A DNA stretch of 64,000 bases from Hymenolepis diminuta (lineage: Eukaryota; Platyhelminthes; Cestoda; Cyclophyllidea; Hymenolepididae): contig CAADRB010000028.1 of assembly GCA_900708905.1 (NCBI GenBank), positions 997,541 through 1,061,540 of the forward strand, written 5' to 3'. This document shows positions 35,001 through 42,710 of the stretch, piece by piece. Below the pieces are notes generated by a model that was given only the letters and a program-made list of their open reading frames with translations, searched no databases and was not told where the DNA came from. Positions within the stretch are counted from its first letter, which is position 1. Every line of letters begins with the position of its first letter. A program made the translations under genes and the position numbers.

Positions 35001-38000
35001 GCAGTGATACATTTCCCTACCTAGGCAATTTAACGAATATGAGTTGTTCATTAGATTTAATTCTTATCAGCTTTCAATAAGAATGGATAATCAATACTCA
35101 TAATGAATACACTCTAAATGATATATCCAGCTGAACCATTTGTCCCATTAATTTGATAAATAATACTGATGTATTGCAATTAAAATAATCAGATTTTTCT
35201 CCCAATCATATATACAATTTTCATTATTATTAAAACAAACGCAATGTAAACTTATTTATGCTGTAAAATCACTTAAGGTTTTCAATTTACCTAAAAAATA
35301 TATAGGAAGGAAAGAGAGCAATTTATTAGCTTAACGTTCTAGTGAATGATAACCAAGCTTTTTCTTACTGAACTTCAATTAAACGCTTTGCACGTTCTAG
35401 GTCATGTAATAGCGAAATCTATTTATATTAAAGTCAATTATCTGCGCTTGTTATTCGCATCCCAATTATATTTAGCCATAGAAAGTGAAAGCATGGGTGA
35501 CAGAAAATTATTGGACTGTTAATGATTTGAGTGACTAAAAATTAAAGGAGCTTTAACCATTTGTGAAAAAAAGAAATAACGGCTTTTCTAATTCTTGTAA
35601 CAAATTAGTTTTTTAAATTCTACTTACTGGGATCGCACGTATTATTTTTACGTTCTGCAGCCGTAAAATTAAAATCGGCACCAATCGGTATAGGCGGATG
35701 ATACTGTGTCCCAGGTGTCAGGATCATAAAATCGTAGGAAATTTCGTGCTTATTATCGATCGTAATCACTTTCCTATTTCTATAGGGTAGGTAAGACTCT
35801 TGTAAACAAACTATATTTATCGATCGATTTGGCTTCGCATAGAATTCTACGCCACATACCTATCGATTGCCGTTAGAGTGCCGGGAATTACGTTTATTAT
35901 CGTATGCAAAGACAGTTGACCTGACCGCCGACGGTCTTGTCTGAATCTAAAAGTAATAAATGTTCCAGATGTAAAAGCATTTAACCGGTAAAAAGTACAT
36001 TTGGTCTGAATTTATAAAATAAATTTTGAACTAAAAGTGCTATTTAGGAGGGTGAGAGACCATATTTTTATCACTTTCATACAAAACTGATTATACCTTT
36101 CTGGATAGAAAAGAGAAATCAGAGGGTTTTCAGGAACTTCTGTGTCTCCAGGGAGGCCATGAGGGGACAATAATACGAGATTATTGAATCGTATATGGCG
36201 TCTGAAATATAGATTTTGATATTAATGACAAGTAGATCTAACAAGGGAGTACTATTTTTTTAGGAAAGAAGGCTTACGAAAAGGCCAGCTGTTCTAAGAA
36301 AGCGATACCGGTTGAGGAAGCGCCCACAAGAATAACTCTTGCATTGATAACGATTTTGGGTTCCATTAAGAGATTTCTGGTAATTAGATAGACTGCGGGT
36401 GGGGGATTATCTAGTTCACATGTGAGTGAACTGTTCTGAGGAGCCTTTTCACTGTTGAGCAGTTCGGCTGGATAGATTATTTGTCGACGCGGTCGTACTG
36501 GATAGAAATCAGCCAAACAGGAAAGAGGAGTGTTCATTTTAAGTTTCTAATCAGAAGGTAAAAGAAAGTTGCCATTAGTATTATAACCTCCTTAAAATCG
36601 AAGAATGATTTTAAACTGCCTATAATGTGTCCATCTTCAACTTATACATACTGGTTTTAGATAAAATAAATTAAGCGAAAACACATTTTTTAATAAATAG
36701 GATTTGGCATCCATTAAATTAAACATAATATGCAGGTAGGTATAGTCAACTAACAGTATTACTATCTGCATAAGATCGATGGCTATAAAATATTAATGTA
36801 TACCCATTTTCTTACTTCTCTTCCATTAAAACAATTTCTAAAAGTTTAAAATCATTACTTCATCGACATACTTGAATTGAAACACTAACACTACTCAAGA
36901 CATAAAGATTAGGTGAAAAAAGGGGATCATGTGCAGAAACACTCTATGAAAGCTAGTAAAAACTCGAATTACCCTAGATATTATGGAGTCGTTCTAATGA
37001 AGGGCTAACATTTTACCAAACCCCTTGTAGAAAATAATTAACCAGTGATGTCGACGATCCATATCACTGAATACGCATCATATATAAATGCATGTATATC
37101 GATTTCTTGACTTCACCGAATTGATAGACGCGTATGTTGACCATTACTCCACTGGCATACCTGAAAACTGGATTTGTTTCTTTTTCGAATGGATAAATGA
37201 TGAAACCTTATGAGAAAATCAAGACGAAATATTACTTCAGCAACACATGAAAATATTTAATTGCACAATTTTGTATGTGTTCTCAATGACGAAACTATTG
37301 TCCAGTTCAAATTTGGCAAGCTCCGGTTTCCATGGGTGGATAATCTAAAAAATTTGTACAGCACGAATAAATTTTTCACTTTAACATTCTGGCCACATAT
37401 AGAGAATATATCATTGTGAATTTATTATGACGCAATACATGTTAGCTTTTAGGTCCCCACGATTCGGTATATTTACCTGATAGTCAATAAATGTCAAGGC
37501 CAGACAAAATAGGAATGACAAATGGAGATATAGAAATCTACATAGAATATGATAAGAAATGAAGCAATTTCGTCTTTCGATGTTATAACATGGATTATTC
37601 AACTGAATTTTCAGAAATCGAACGCAAAAGTAAGCCTCAACTTGTATTAGCCGTCGCATAAACCGAAAGAATATTCTTGAAACGAAAGGAAAAATAAACG
37701 GTTCTTCCTATTCATTTCTCTATTTCAAAATTCAAGACAATTAGGCAAAAGTAAGCCTTGAAAGAAAATAAAGCATTTATGTTTACTTTTTCAAAACTAA
37801 CGACGGTCTCCGTCGTGAAAAAATGGTCGTTTCTCAGAGATTGTACCGTTGTGCATCACTCTATTTTCCTAACCCCATGAAATACGAGTTATGTCTGCTT
37901 TTAGACCAATCCTATTATTCATTACTTGATGAAAGGCCTTATATATTTAATCTGATAATAAAAACAGCATGAGCTTGGTCAGATTCGACCCAATACTCGT

Positions 38001-40264
38001 AAAGCTTATTATAATTAATCAGCATACAAAGAGTACTTACGGTGTCCGTTGACCACGGCGGATAGATGTAATAAAAGAAGCATGTTTTTCTTGCTTGACG
38101 CATCACTTCACGAATGAACAGCTTGGCTCGAGATTGAACACTTGAAGAGAGGAAAAAATGTACAATGGTCGCGAATTCCAAACTTCCATGCTGCATAAAG
38201 TAGATGTAGTCTTCTAGATCGTAATTCGCCCTCAGCCAGCATATATTCTATATCAATACAGAATTATTACTTAAACAAATTTAGTAAATGAGATAAGAAG
38301 AGCTGGATATTTTACCCCCTCAGCACGAGCGAATAGAACTCCTACCACTTTATTTAAGCAAGTCGCCACATAGCAGTACAATTCCGCTCCATCCTAAATA
38401 ATGACAATATTGAATATATAACCTTTCTTACTAGTCCGCTTGCCATTTTCATATAGTTTTGTACATTATCAACGAAAAGATTTTGATCGAAAGGATGGAA
38501 TGATTGGGCCAATTTTAAAATTTCACTGAGATCCTTTCTTGTGGCCAGACGCACTTTAAAGTCACTAAAAATATAAACGGACCTAAAAGGGACAATACCT
38601 GATCAAGTTCAAACGATGATACACATATAATTCTTGAGTAACAGTTGTTGTAAGTCGCGGTTTCACCCTCTAAAAAGAAAACGAACACAAAAGTTCTTCA
38701 CTGCAGACGAAATAATCAGGAAATGTTTCTTGTTACAATCTTACACAGAAATCCTGCAACAATGAAGTTTCCGGTTCCAAACTTGGGACTGATATAACAG
38801 CATAATCAATTCCTGGAAATTGGTCGAACATAAATGCCAGGAAGTCCCTAGATCTAAACCGAAATTAATAAATGAGTTTGGACGTGTGTAAATAAAAAAG
38901 ACAAAGAAGAGGAATGTACTGAAAAAAGAATGGAAACATTACTTTATACATTCTACTGTACCCATTTAACTGACATTCAAAAACTAATGAAAACAAATAG
39001 AAATGTCCTGACCCTTAAAAGTATATTTAAGTTTAAAGTTGAGCAATATGCTAAACTAATAAAGTTTAATATAATACTTAAGTGAATCAAGTACTTAAAG
39101 GGCACAAAACAAACACCAATACTAACCGATGATCATATTGGGGAAGCAGGCCGTACAATTGAATAACAACAGCATTATTTTCACTACATGATAACATTTC
39201 CGACATCTTTAGTGTAAAATCAGTGCCTAGATGACCCTTTAAATGTCGACGGATCCAATTTCCTCGATTCTGATCTTGCAGTTCTCCTTCATCTTTATGC
39301 TCTAGTTTTCCTTCATCAGCCTGCTTTCGTAGGTAATTAAATGCCTTCAAATCGTGCTGCCGATTCAGACATTCACAGTTGAAATTAGTGGTTACATTCA
39401 TGAATCCGACTGCCTTGGAACTATCACTAGACTCCAAAACAAATGCCTTCATTTCGTCATTTTGGGCAGCTACTAACTCCGCAATGTAGAATTCGCCGTA
39501 GAGTTCTTGAAGAACATTGTTCTTTGAATTGAGTATCGGCGTCACGTCGTCATTATCTTTAATGCTTATCACGAAATATTTATTAAGAATAATCCTACCT
39601 CGCTTTTCGACAATTTAACATTGGATCAAAGTCCCGACGCCTAAAGTGAGCAATGTCCCACCTAATTTCACAGTTCTCCTCTTCATTTAAGGGATATTTG
39701 ATATAAATAGGCTTTATCTCATTTGAAATAAAACTGTTAAATCTCATTCGAAGAACATTTTGATTCAAAGCCTCGTCAAAATTATCTAATTTTATAATCA
39801 TATCAGCATAGTCGACTACCGTAATTCATATAATCTGGAATCAACAATAGCAAGTGATTAACTTCAGAAATTGTTTGGAATGCGGTTCTTATAATATCGA
39901 TTAATCCGTATTTTTGATAAGCTTGATGGACAACAATAAGTTGAACAAATAAAGTATTCCACGTATTAAGATTGTCAAAAGCAAACATTATCTTCAACCA
40001 GTCACTATCATGTGAACCATTAATGAGAGTGACCGGTGGAGTATCACTCAAAATAAGACAACCAACTATCTTTCCAGCTGTGTCTACAGCGGTAATGGAA
40101 ATTAGCCCACGCTCGCTATAATATTATTATTTGAATTATATAAGTACTTACAATAGGTTAGTTAAGTTAAATCTGCTTTTAGAATAAAGGGGATCAGCCT
40201 CAATTAAGTTTTGAATGGTAACTAAATCTAGTGATTCGGTTCTACGAAAGCTGATAGTTTTCAT
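25876..40264 (-). CDS. CFAP61: Cilia- and flagella-associated protein 61, complete (23 exons)
   Basis: Axonemal protein of motile cilia and flagella, known from Chlamydomonas FAP61 and from mouse as part of the calmodulin- and radial-spoke-associated complex at the base of radial spokes. The ATG is at 40,262-40,264 and the TAA at 25,876-25,878. The 23 exons total 3,732 nt with every phase closing, giving 1,243 residues; the human protein is about 1,237. Conserved landmarks: FRRTESLDL at residues 6-14; LYGEFYIAELVAAQ in exon 4; PVRPRRQIIYP (about 563-573); a Rossmann-like INARVILVGASSTG (about 614-627) where GASSxG replaces GxGxxG, as in human; HGLPG; a second IIVYGDCLDAY (about 823); VIDINFRTSDPCIRAAG; ALFHDRF near the C terminus. 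The oxidoreductase-like fold is presumably structural. Exons 1-8 are separated by several 29-36 nt introns. Confidence 0.95.
26032..26537 (-). other. CFAP61 intron 22 (0.5 kb), nothing seen
   Basis: AT-rich, with no recognised feature. Confidence 0.8.
26538..26597 (-). CDS. CFAP61: CFAP61 exon 22
   Basis: 20 codons: EKDQGTLIDFVRSTIDPSEK. It is not conserved in detail, but both splice sites are good and both phases are 0. Confidence 0.8.
26666..26756 (-). CDS. CFAP61: CFAP61 exon 21
   Basis: FFEEPWAMALFHDRFYEFKE, parallel to human YFTEPWCLALFHDRFIDLRK. Confidence 0.95.
26800..26903 (-). CDS. CFAP61: CFAP61 exon 20
   Basis: PIPMHNYFCLYSTHEKLVNN, then LLSRYEEGLIDDLYS, parallel to human EQLLNNLCARYDENLITDLYS. 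It is followed by a 43-nt intron. Confidence 0.93.
26988..27092 (-). CDS. CFAP61: CFAP61 exon 19
   Basis: GKSLVTGASDEESGYFHIHI to RIVCLSRK, parallel to human LELVTGSAKNGTYFRIHI and ITCLSRE. Confidence 0.93.
27157..27357 (-). CDS. CFAP61: CFAP61 exon 18
   Basis: 67 codons: FLKEFDPSIERPTETVKDDS, then FKMPRVAYAKLPGGYIYM, parallel to human LPGSYHYLHI. The donor is TTT|GTAATT. Confidence 0.9.
27431..27600 (-). CDS. CFAP61: CFAP61 exon 17
   Basis: VNHACLVFDKQLVIDINFRT and SDPCIRAAGPATKYPR match human DACLVYDSRLVIDTNFHTND and IAIRAAGSLTKF. This is one of the strongest matches in the gene. Confidence 0.95.
27601..28285 (-). other. CFAP61 intron 16 (0.7 kb), nothing seen
   Basis: AT-rich, with no recognised feature. 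Confidence 0.8.
28286..28334 (-). CDS. CFAP61: CFAP61 exon 16 (49-nt microexon-like)
   Basis: Only 49 nt: AFFSYVDKKIDYDFFK, parallel to human MFFSFCQKNVDYETFK. Splice sites CGTTTTAG and AAAG|GTAAAT. The split Ala codon joins FKA to VNHACL (human FKALNDACL). Confidence 0.92.
28335..29253 (-). other. CFAP61 intron 15 (0.9 kb), nothing seen
   Basis: Very AT-rich. No exon recognised. Confidence 0.8.
29254..29472 (-). CDS. CFAP61: CFAP61 exon 15
   Basis: 73 codons, SLGTEDGSNVTSNVFEDLTV to GIEKRIRCV. The pattern VCWNDD parallels human AQWNDG, and IRC parallels LQC just before the FFS motif of the next exon. Confidence 0.88.
29473..31829 (-). other. CFAP61 intron 14 (2.4 kb), nothing seen
   Basis: AT-rich, with no recognised feature. 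Confidence 0.8.
31830..32152 (-). CDS. CFAP61: CFAP61 exon 14: second Rossmann-like strand
   Basis: It encodes LFLLNDECSTLDAISYVEKH, an SPKKSKFKPDEGP linker, and PIIVYGDCLDAYACVNGLLQ (human NIIVYGNTIDTYTTVETLL). The donor is GAT|GTGAGT. Confidence 0.93.
32153..35627 (-). other. CFAP61 intron 13 (3.5 kb), nothing seen
   Basis: The longest intron of this gene. No repeat family or nested gene recognised. The plus-strand open frame at 32,080-32,442 is an antisense shadow of exon 14 plus intron. Confidence 0.8.
35628..35779 (-). CDS. CFAP61: CFAP61 exon 13
   Basis: NRKVITIDNKHEISYDFMIL, then TPGTQYHPP, parallel to human YDHLILCTGQQYQVP. It lies in the middle of the oxidoreductase-like domain. 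Confidence 0.92.
35860..35946 (-). CDS. CFAP61: CFAP61 exon 12
   Basis: FRQDRRRSGQLSLHTIINVI, then PGTLTAIDR, parallel to human LMSLCSWVNVVVGRMTGIDR. Confidence 0.9.
   Translation of the reverse strand: MQTRPSAVRSTVFAYDNKRNSRHSNGNR
36097..36201 (-). CDS. CFAP61: CFAP61 exon 11
   Basis: RHIRFNNLVLLSPHGLPGDT matches human SHMKFNNLTLISTHGLPG. The first base completes Ser and the exon ends in phase 2. Confidence 0.93.
36278..36546 (-). CDS. CFAP61: CFAP61 exon 10: PVRPRRQ and Rossmann motif
   Basis: It carries FYPVRPRRQIIYPAELL and MEPKIVINARVILVGASS, then TGIAFLEQLAF. This is the start of the dinucleotide-binding-like fold and the most conserved block of the gene. The acceptor TTCTGATTAG follows a good pyrimidine tract. 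Confidence 0.95.
36547..38040 (-). other. CFAP61 intron 9 (1.5 kb), nothing seen
   Basis: AT-rich. Open frames inside it (for example near 37.4-37.7 kb) look like chance readings. Confidence 0.8.
38041..38247 (-). CDS. CFAP61: CFAP61 exon 9
   Basis: It encodes NICWLRANYDLEDYIYFMQH and SRAKLFIREVMRQARKTCFF, matching human YIRSHYNIEDFIYFSHH and KFFLKEILRLGFKSCLYY. The start is set by the acceptor TTGATATAG. Confidence 0.92.
38316..38393 (-). CDS. CFAP61: CFAP61 exon 8
   Basis: 26 codons: DGAELYCYVATCLNKVVGVL, parallel to human DGTLLQAFVAEVAEQIVGIA. Phase 0 at both ends. Confidence 0.9.
38423..38564 (-). CDS. CFAP61: CFAP61 exon 7
   Basis: It encodes DFKVRLATRKDLSEILKLAQ to MASGLVRK, parallel to human NIRFATLLDTPGVENLV. 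The donor AAG|GTTATA opens a 29-nt intron, the shortest in the window. Confidence 0.88.
38599..38669 (-). CDS. CFAP61: CFAP61 exon 6
   Basis: A short exon reading RVKPRLTTTVTQELYVYHRL, parallel to human VKMVPFNTCTLEQDLYVFHR. It is followed by a 34-nt intron. Confidence 0.9.
38745..38853 (-). CDS. CFAP61: CFAP61 exon 5
   Basis: It encodes SRDFLAFMFDQFPGIDYAVI and SVPSLEPETSLLQDFC (human SLDFMNFVFSLFSDKNFCVI). The acceptor GGTTTAG at 38,854-38,860 was chosen over an AG six bases further in because it keeps the RS.DF pattern. Confidence 0.88.
39127..39564 (-). CDS. CFAP61: CFAP61 exon 4: second GNAT-like module
   Basis: SIKDNDDVTPIL, LYGEFYIAELVAAQNDEMKA and SKAVGFMNVTTNFN match human VEDHDDLMPIF, TYGEYFLAELIEAQ and GTAVGFMSV. 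A charged low-complexity stretch (ADEGKLEHKDEGELQDQ) follows; the corresponding human region is much longer. It ends in NNAVVIQLYGLLPQYDH, with donor CG|GTTAGT. Confidence 0.9.
39599..39785 (-). CDS. CFAP61: CFAP61 exon 3
   Basis: It encodes NFDEALNQNVLRMRF to FDPMLNCRKA. It is about 20 residues longer than the human counterpart and poorly conserved until the RKA motif that opens the next module. The entry intron (34 nt, GTAGTC..TTAG) is inferred: unspliced reading meets TGA. Confidence 0.8.
39820..40115 (-). CDS. CFAP61: CFAP61 exon 2: N-terminal GNAT-like domain
   Basis: It encodes ERGLISITAVDTAGKIVGCL, NTLFVQLIVVHQAYQKYGL and LLLLIPDYMNY, which follow human LEKANLAVTL, NTLFMHLFVAVDEY and IFLIVPSYMSLG. 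These are acetyltransferase-like strands of the N-terminal CFAP61 domain. The exon ends at a 34-nt intron. Confidence 0.92.
40152..40264 (-). CDS. CFAP61: CFAP61 exon 1 with start codon
   Basis: ATG, then KTISFRRTESLDLVTIQNLI, matching the N-terminal RRTES.D motif of the family. An adenine-rich context (AAACTAAA) precedes the ATG. The donor is TT|GTAAGT, followed by a 36-nt intron. Confidence 0.9.
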
Positions 40265-40722
40265 TTTAGTTTTTTTCAAAGCTGATATCAAAACGCCCTT
40301 TTGTTTTCGCGCACAGTAAACAATGTTGAATTGACCATCAATGTGTTAGCCAATCATGTCACAAGAATGCTAGTATATTATTCAGTAAAAAATGGTACTT
40401 TTAATAAATAATTCGAAGTAAGTTATAATTGTTCTTTATTTTTATATTTAAAAATTATAGTAACGATTTATTAGGTGAATCATAAATAAAAGCTTTTAAG
40501 CGGCTCAACTTAATAGAGTCTCCGTGACAGTAGAATCTCCGTCGGGATTATTGGAAGAAGGCTAAAGAATGAAAGTATTTGATGAACATTAATAAGCAAA
40601 TCAACTCTTTGCCCCTTATTTTTAATATTTTTATGACTATTATTGAACAATACTGTTGTATAATGGTAATGGTGTTATAATATCAAACTAAATCTTTAGC
40701 AAATTGTAAAATAATAGTCACA

Positions 40723-40759
<37 letters not shown>

Positions 40760-42585
40760 AAAAGAAGAGGGTTGGCATATATAGCATTGAACACTCTGAA
40801 ACCTGTCATTTCACAACGAAGATGCGCTTCTAAAAGATAAACTTTCTTTCAAAAGTTCTTTGACTATCGGCCATCTTTTGAATTGTGTGGATTAGCTCTC
40901 TCCAATCCTGCCAAAAATTTTCTTCCCTGAATGTGAATCTTTGCTCTAAAAGACTTCCATATCAAAACGGTTAGACTGTTCCCTTCCTTTGGTTTCACAA
41001 GATTGATTTTTTGACCGTCATCAAATAGTTCAGACTAATGATCTCAGCCATGCCGGCATTGGCTATCATTTATTGGGTTGACTAACTTGATAGTGTTAGA
41101 AATCTACAATAGTAAGCCCTTAGATTTAGTCTGCGGACAAATCGGCCTTTAAATGTATATTGGTTACATGCAGGGGAATTGCTGCAAGTTAGATAATGGG
41201 TTAGAGCTTATAACTACCCCATATTAGGACAAAGTTGATTGAGATCTGACTTATAATCAAAGGAAAAACAAAATCATAAAAACCATATGATAACTATTTT
41301 AATTTAAATACTTTAGATTTGAGTCCATCTCCGGATTTAATGGTTATCCTTTATTTGGGAATTAAGCTGTAGTTGAATCATATGCTGACTCCCATGAAAG
41401 TATTTTATCTTTTACCTATTAGAAAGATAAATTTAAGATCACCCATTATAATTAACTGTTTAATAATCTCTGAATATCAAGGACGTAAATCTCAGAAGTT
41501 TACAGATAGAATCCTGAAATCTGAATTTAGAAATATTATTGCATTAAGCAGTGATATAATACCTGTAATGTAAAAGACGCATTTCCTGCTGAATTCAGAC
41601 CGAAAAAAGCATGACTCTTTTGACACCTTAACTTCATCCTCTACTTGCATCTCCTTTGTCCTTATAAAACTTATTTACTGTTCTCTGTGCTTGAATGCTC
41701 TCTCATGATCTAAAATAATTCAAATCTTTGCGTTGGTATGAGTGAAAATAAGGAAAGATTGTTATTGTTCTGAGCTTTCATTATGCGTTTGAAGGCTATC
41801 CTTAGTTATGAGTTGAAAGATAAATAGACGAAAGAACTTATAATATGATTTATGCCTTATGCATTCGTTTACTCTATCCTTGAAAAATCAGTTTACTTTA
41901 TCAATCAACGCACATACTCGACTCTATTGACGTAAACATAGAAATCAGCAGGTACATCAATCTGCATATGTTCCCTAGTTCCAGAAAATTAGTCATCTCT
42001 CTTATAAACTCCACGATGTGACTTTTATGCACAATGATGGGATAAGATAGGAAATTCCAGCTCTCCCCAAGACAAAGAGACAATCTGGACATTAATTAAG
42101 CATCATCTATTTTATATGGAAATGCCGAGACAGCTTTTAGAATCTCGTTCCCACCCAGGGCATGAAACATGTGTGGACATTACCTTAATTGACGTCCTTA
42201 ATTACCTGAGAAGGAACGGAAGAATCTACCGATTTTATTAGTAGCTGAGTAAGTAAGAAGGCAGGACAATCAAAGACCACAGTAAACGTCTTGCAGTTCA
42301 AATCTCTCTCCCTCTTTTGTCAATTTACTATTCATTGAGAAAAAAGGCAAACGGTTCGGCCTTTATTGCACTGCTCTAGTCTAATGAAAAAATATTCCCC
42401 TCTTCAGTTTACTTTTCAGGGTGGCACGCAGACTCCGATTTTGTTAATCTGCCCCCAAAGGAGAGCAGTATGTGTCACTAGAAGGAGTCTAAATCTTTGT
42501 TTTCATCGAAGACCTGTTGGTGGTGAATCACTTACACAATAACGCGCAAATTACTGTCCAAATAAATAGCTCCCGAAATATATAA
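40265..42585. other. Upstream flank of CFAP61; no gene seen
   Basis: It contains the presumed CFAP61 promoter: within 100 bp of the ATG lies an inverted CCAAT (plus CCAAT at 40,350-40,354) and a GC-richer GTTTTCGCGCACAG stretch. A (TA)n microsatellite follows at 40,726-40,756. Beyond that I see only AT-rich DNA with short chance open frames. Confidence 0.7.
40726..40756. repeat. (TA)n microsatellite
   Basis: About 15 perfect TA units (31 nt). Confidence 0.97.
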
Positions 42586-42589
42586 TTGC

Positions 42590-42710
42590 TGCTTGTCCCG
42601 TTCCGTCTCGACCTTTTTTCAGTACACCCGACAGCACGCGTACCGCCCGAGCCCGAAAGGGTATGCGTCGCACGCACCACAGAAATTCAACTTACGGAGG
42701 AGAACACCGT
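42590..42710. promoter_or_regulatory. GC-richer island 1 (possible untranslated exon or promoter)
   Basis: About 120 bp rich in CpG (ACAGCACGCGTACCGCCCG, GGGTATGCGTCGCACGCACC) in a very AT-rich stretch. On plus, CGACCTTTTTTCAG at 42,608-42,621 looks like a 3' splice site. On minus, CTCC|GTAAGTTG at about 42,690-42,702 looks like a 5' splice site. No protein family is recognisable in any frame, so the function is unknown. Confidence 0.3.

Noticed and set aside
40330..40365. RFX X-box in the CFAP61 promoter
   Set aside because: Expected for a ciliary gene, but the GTTAGCCAATCATGTCAC stretch does not match the two half-sites. Only a CCAAT motif is supportable.
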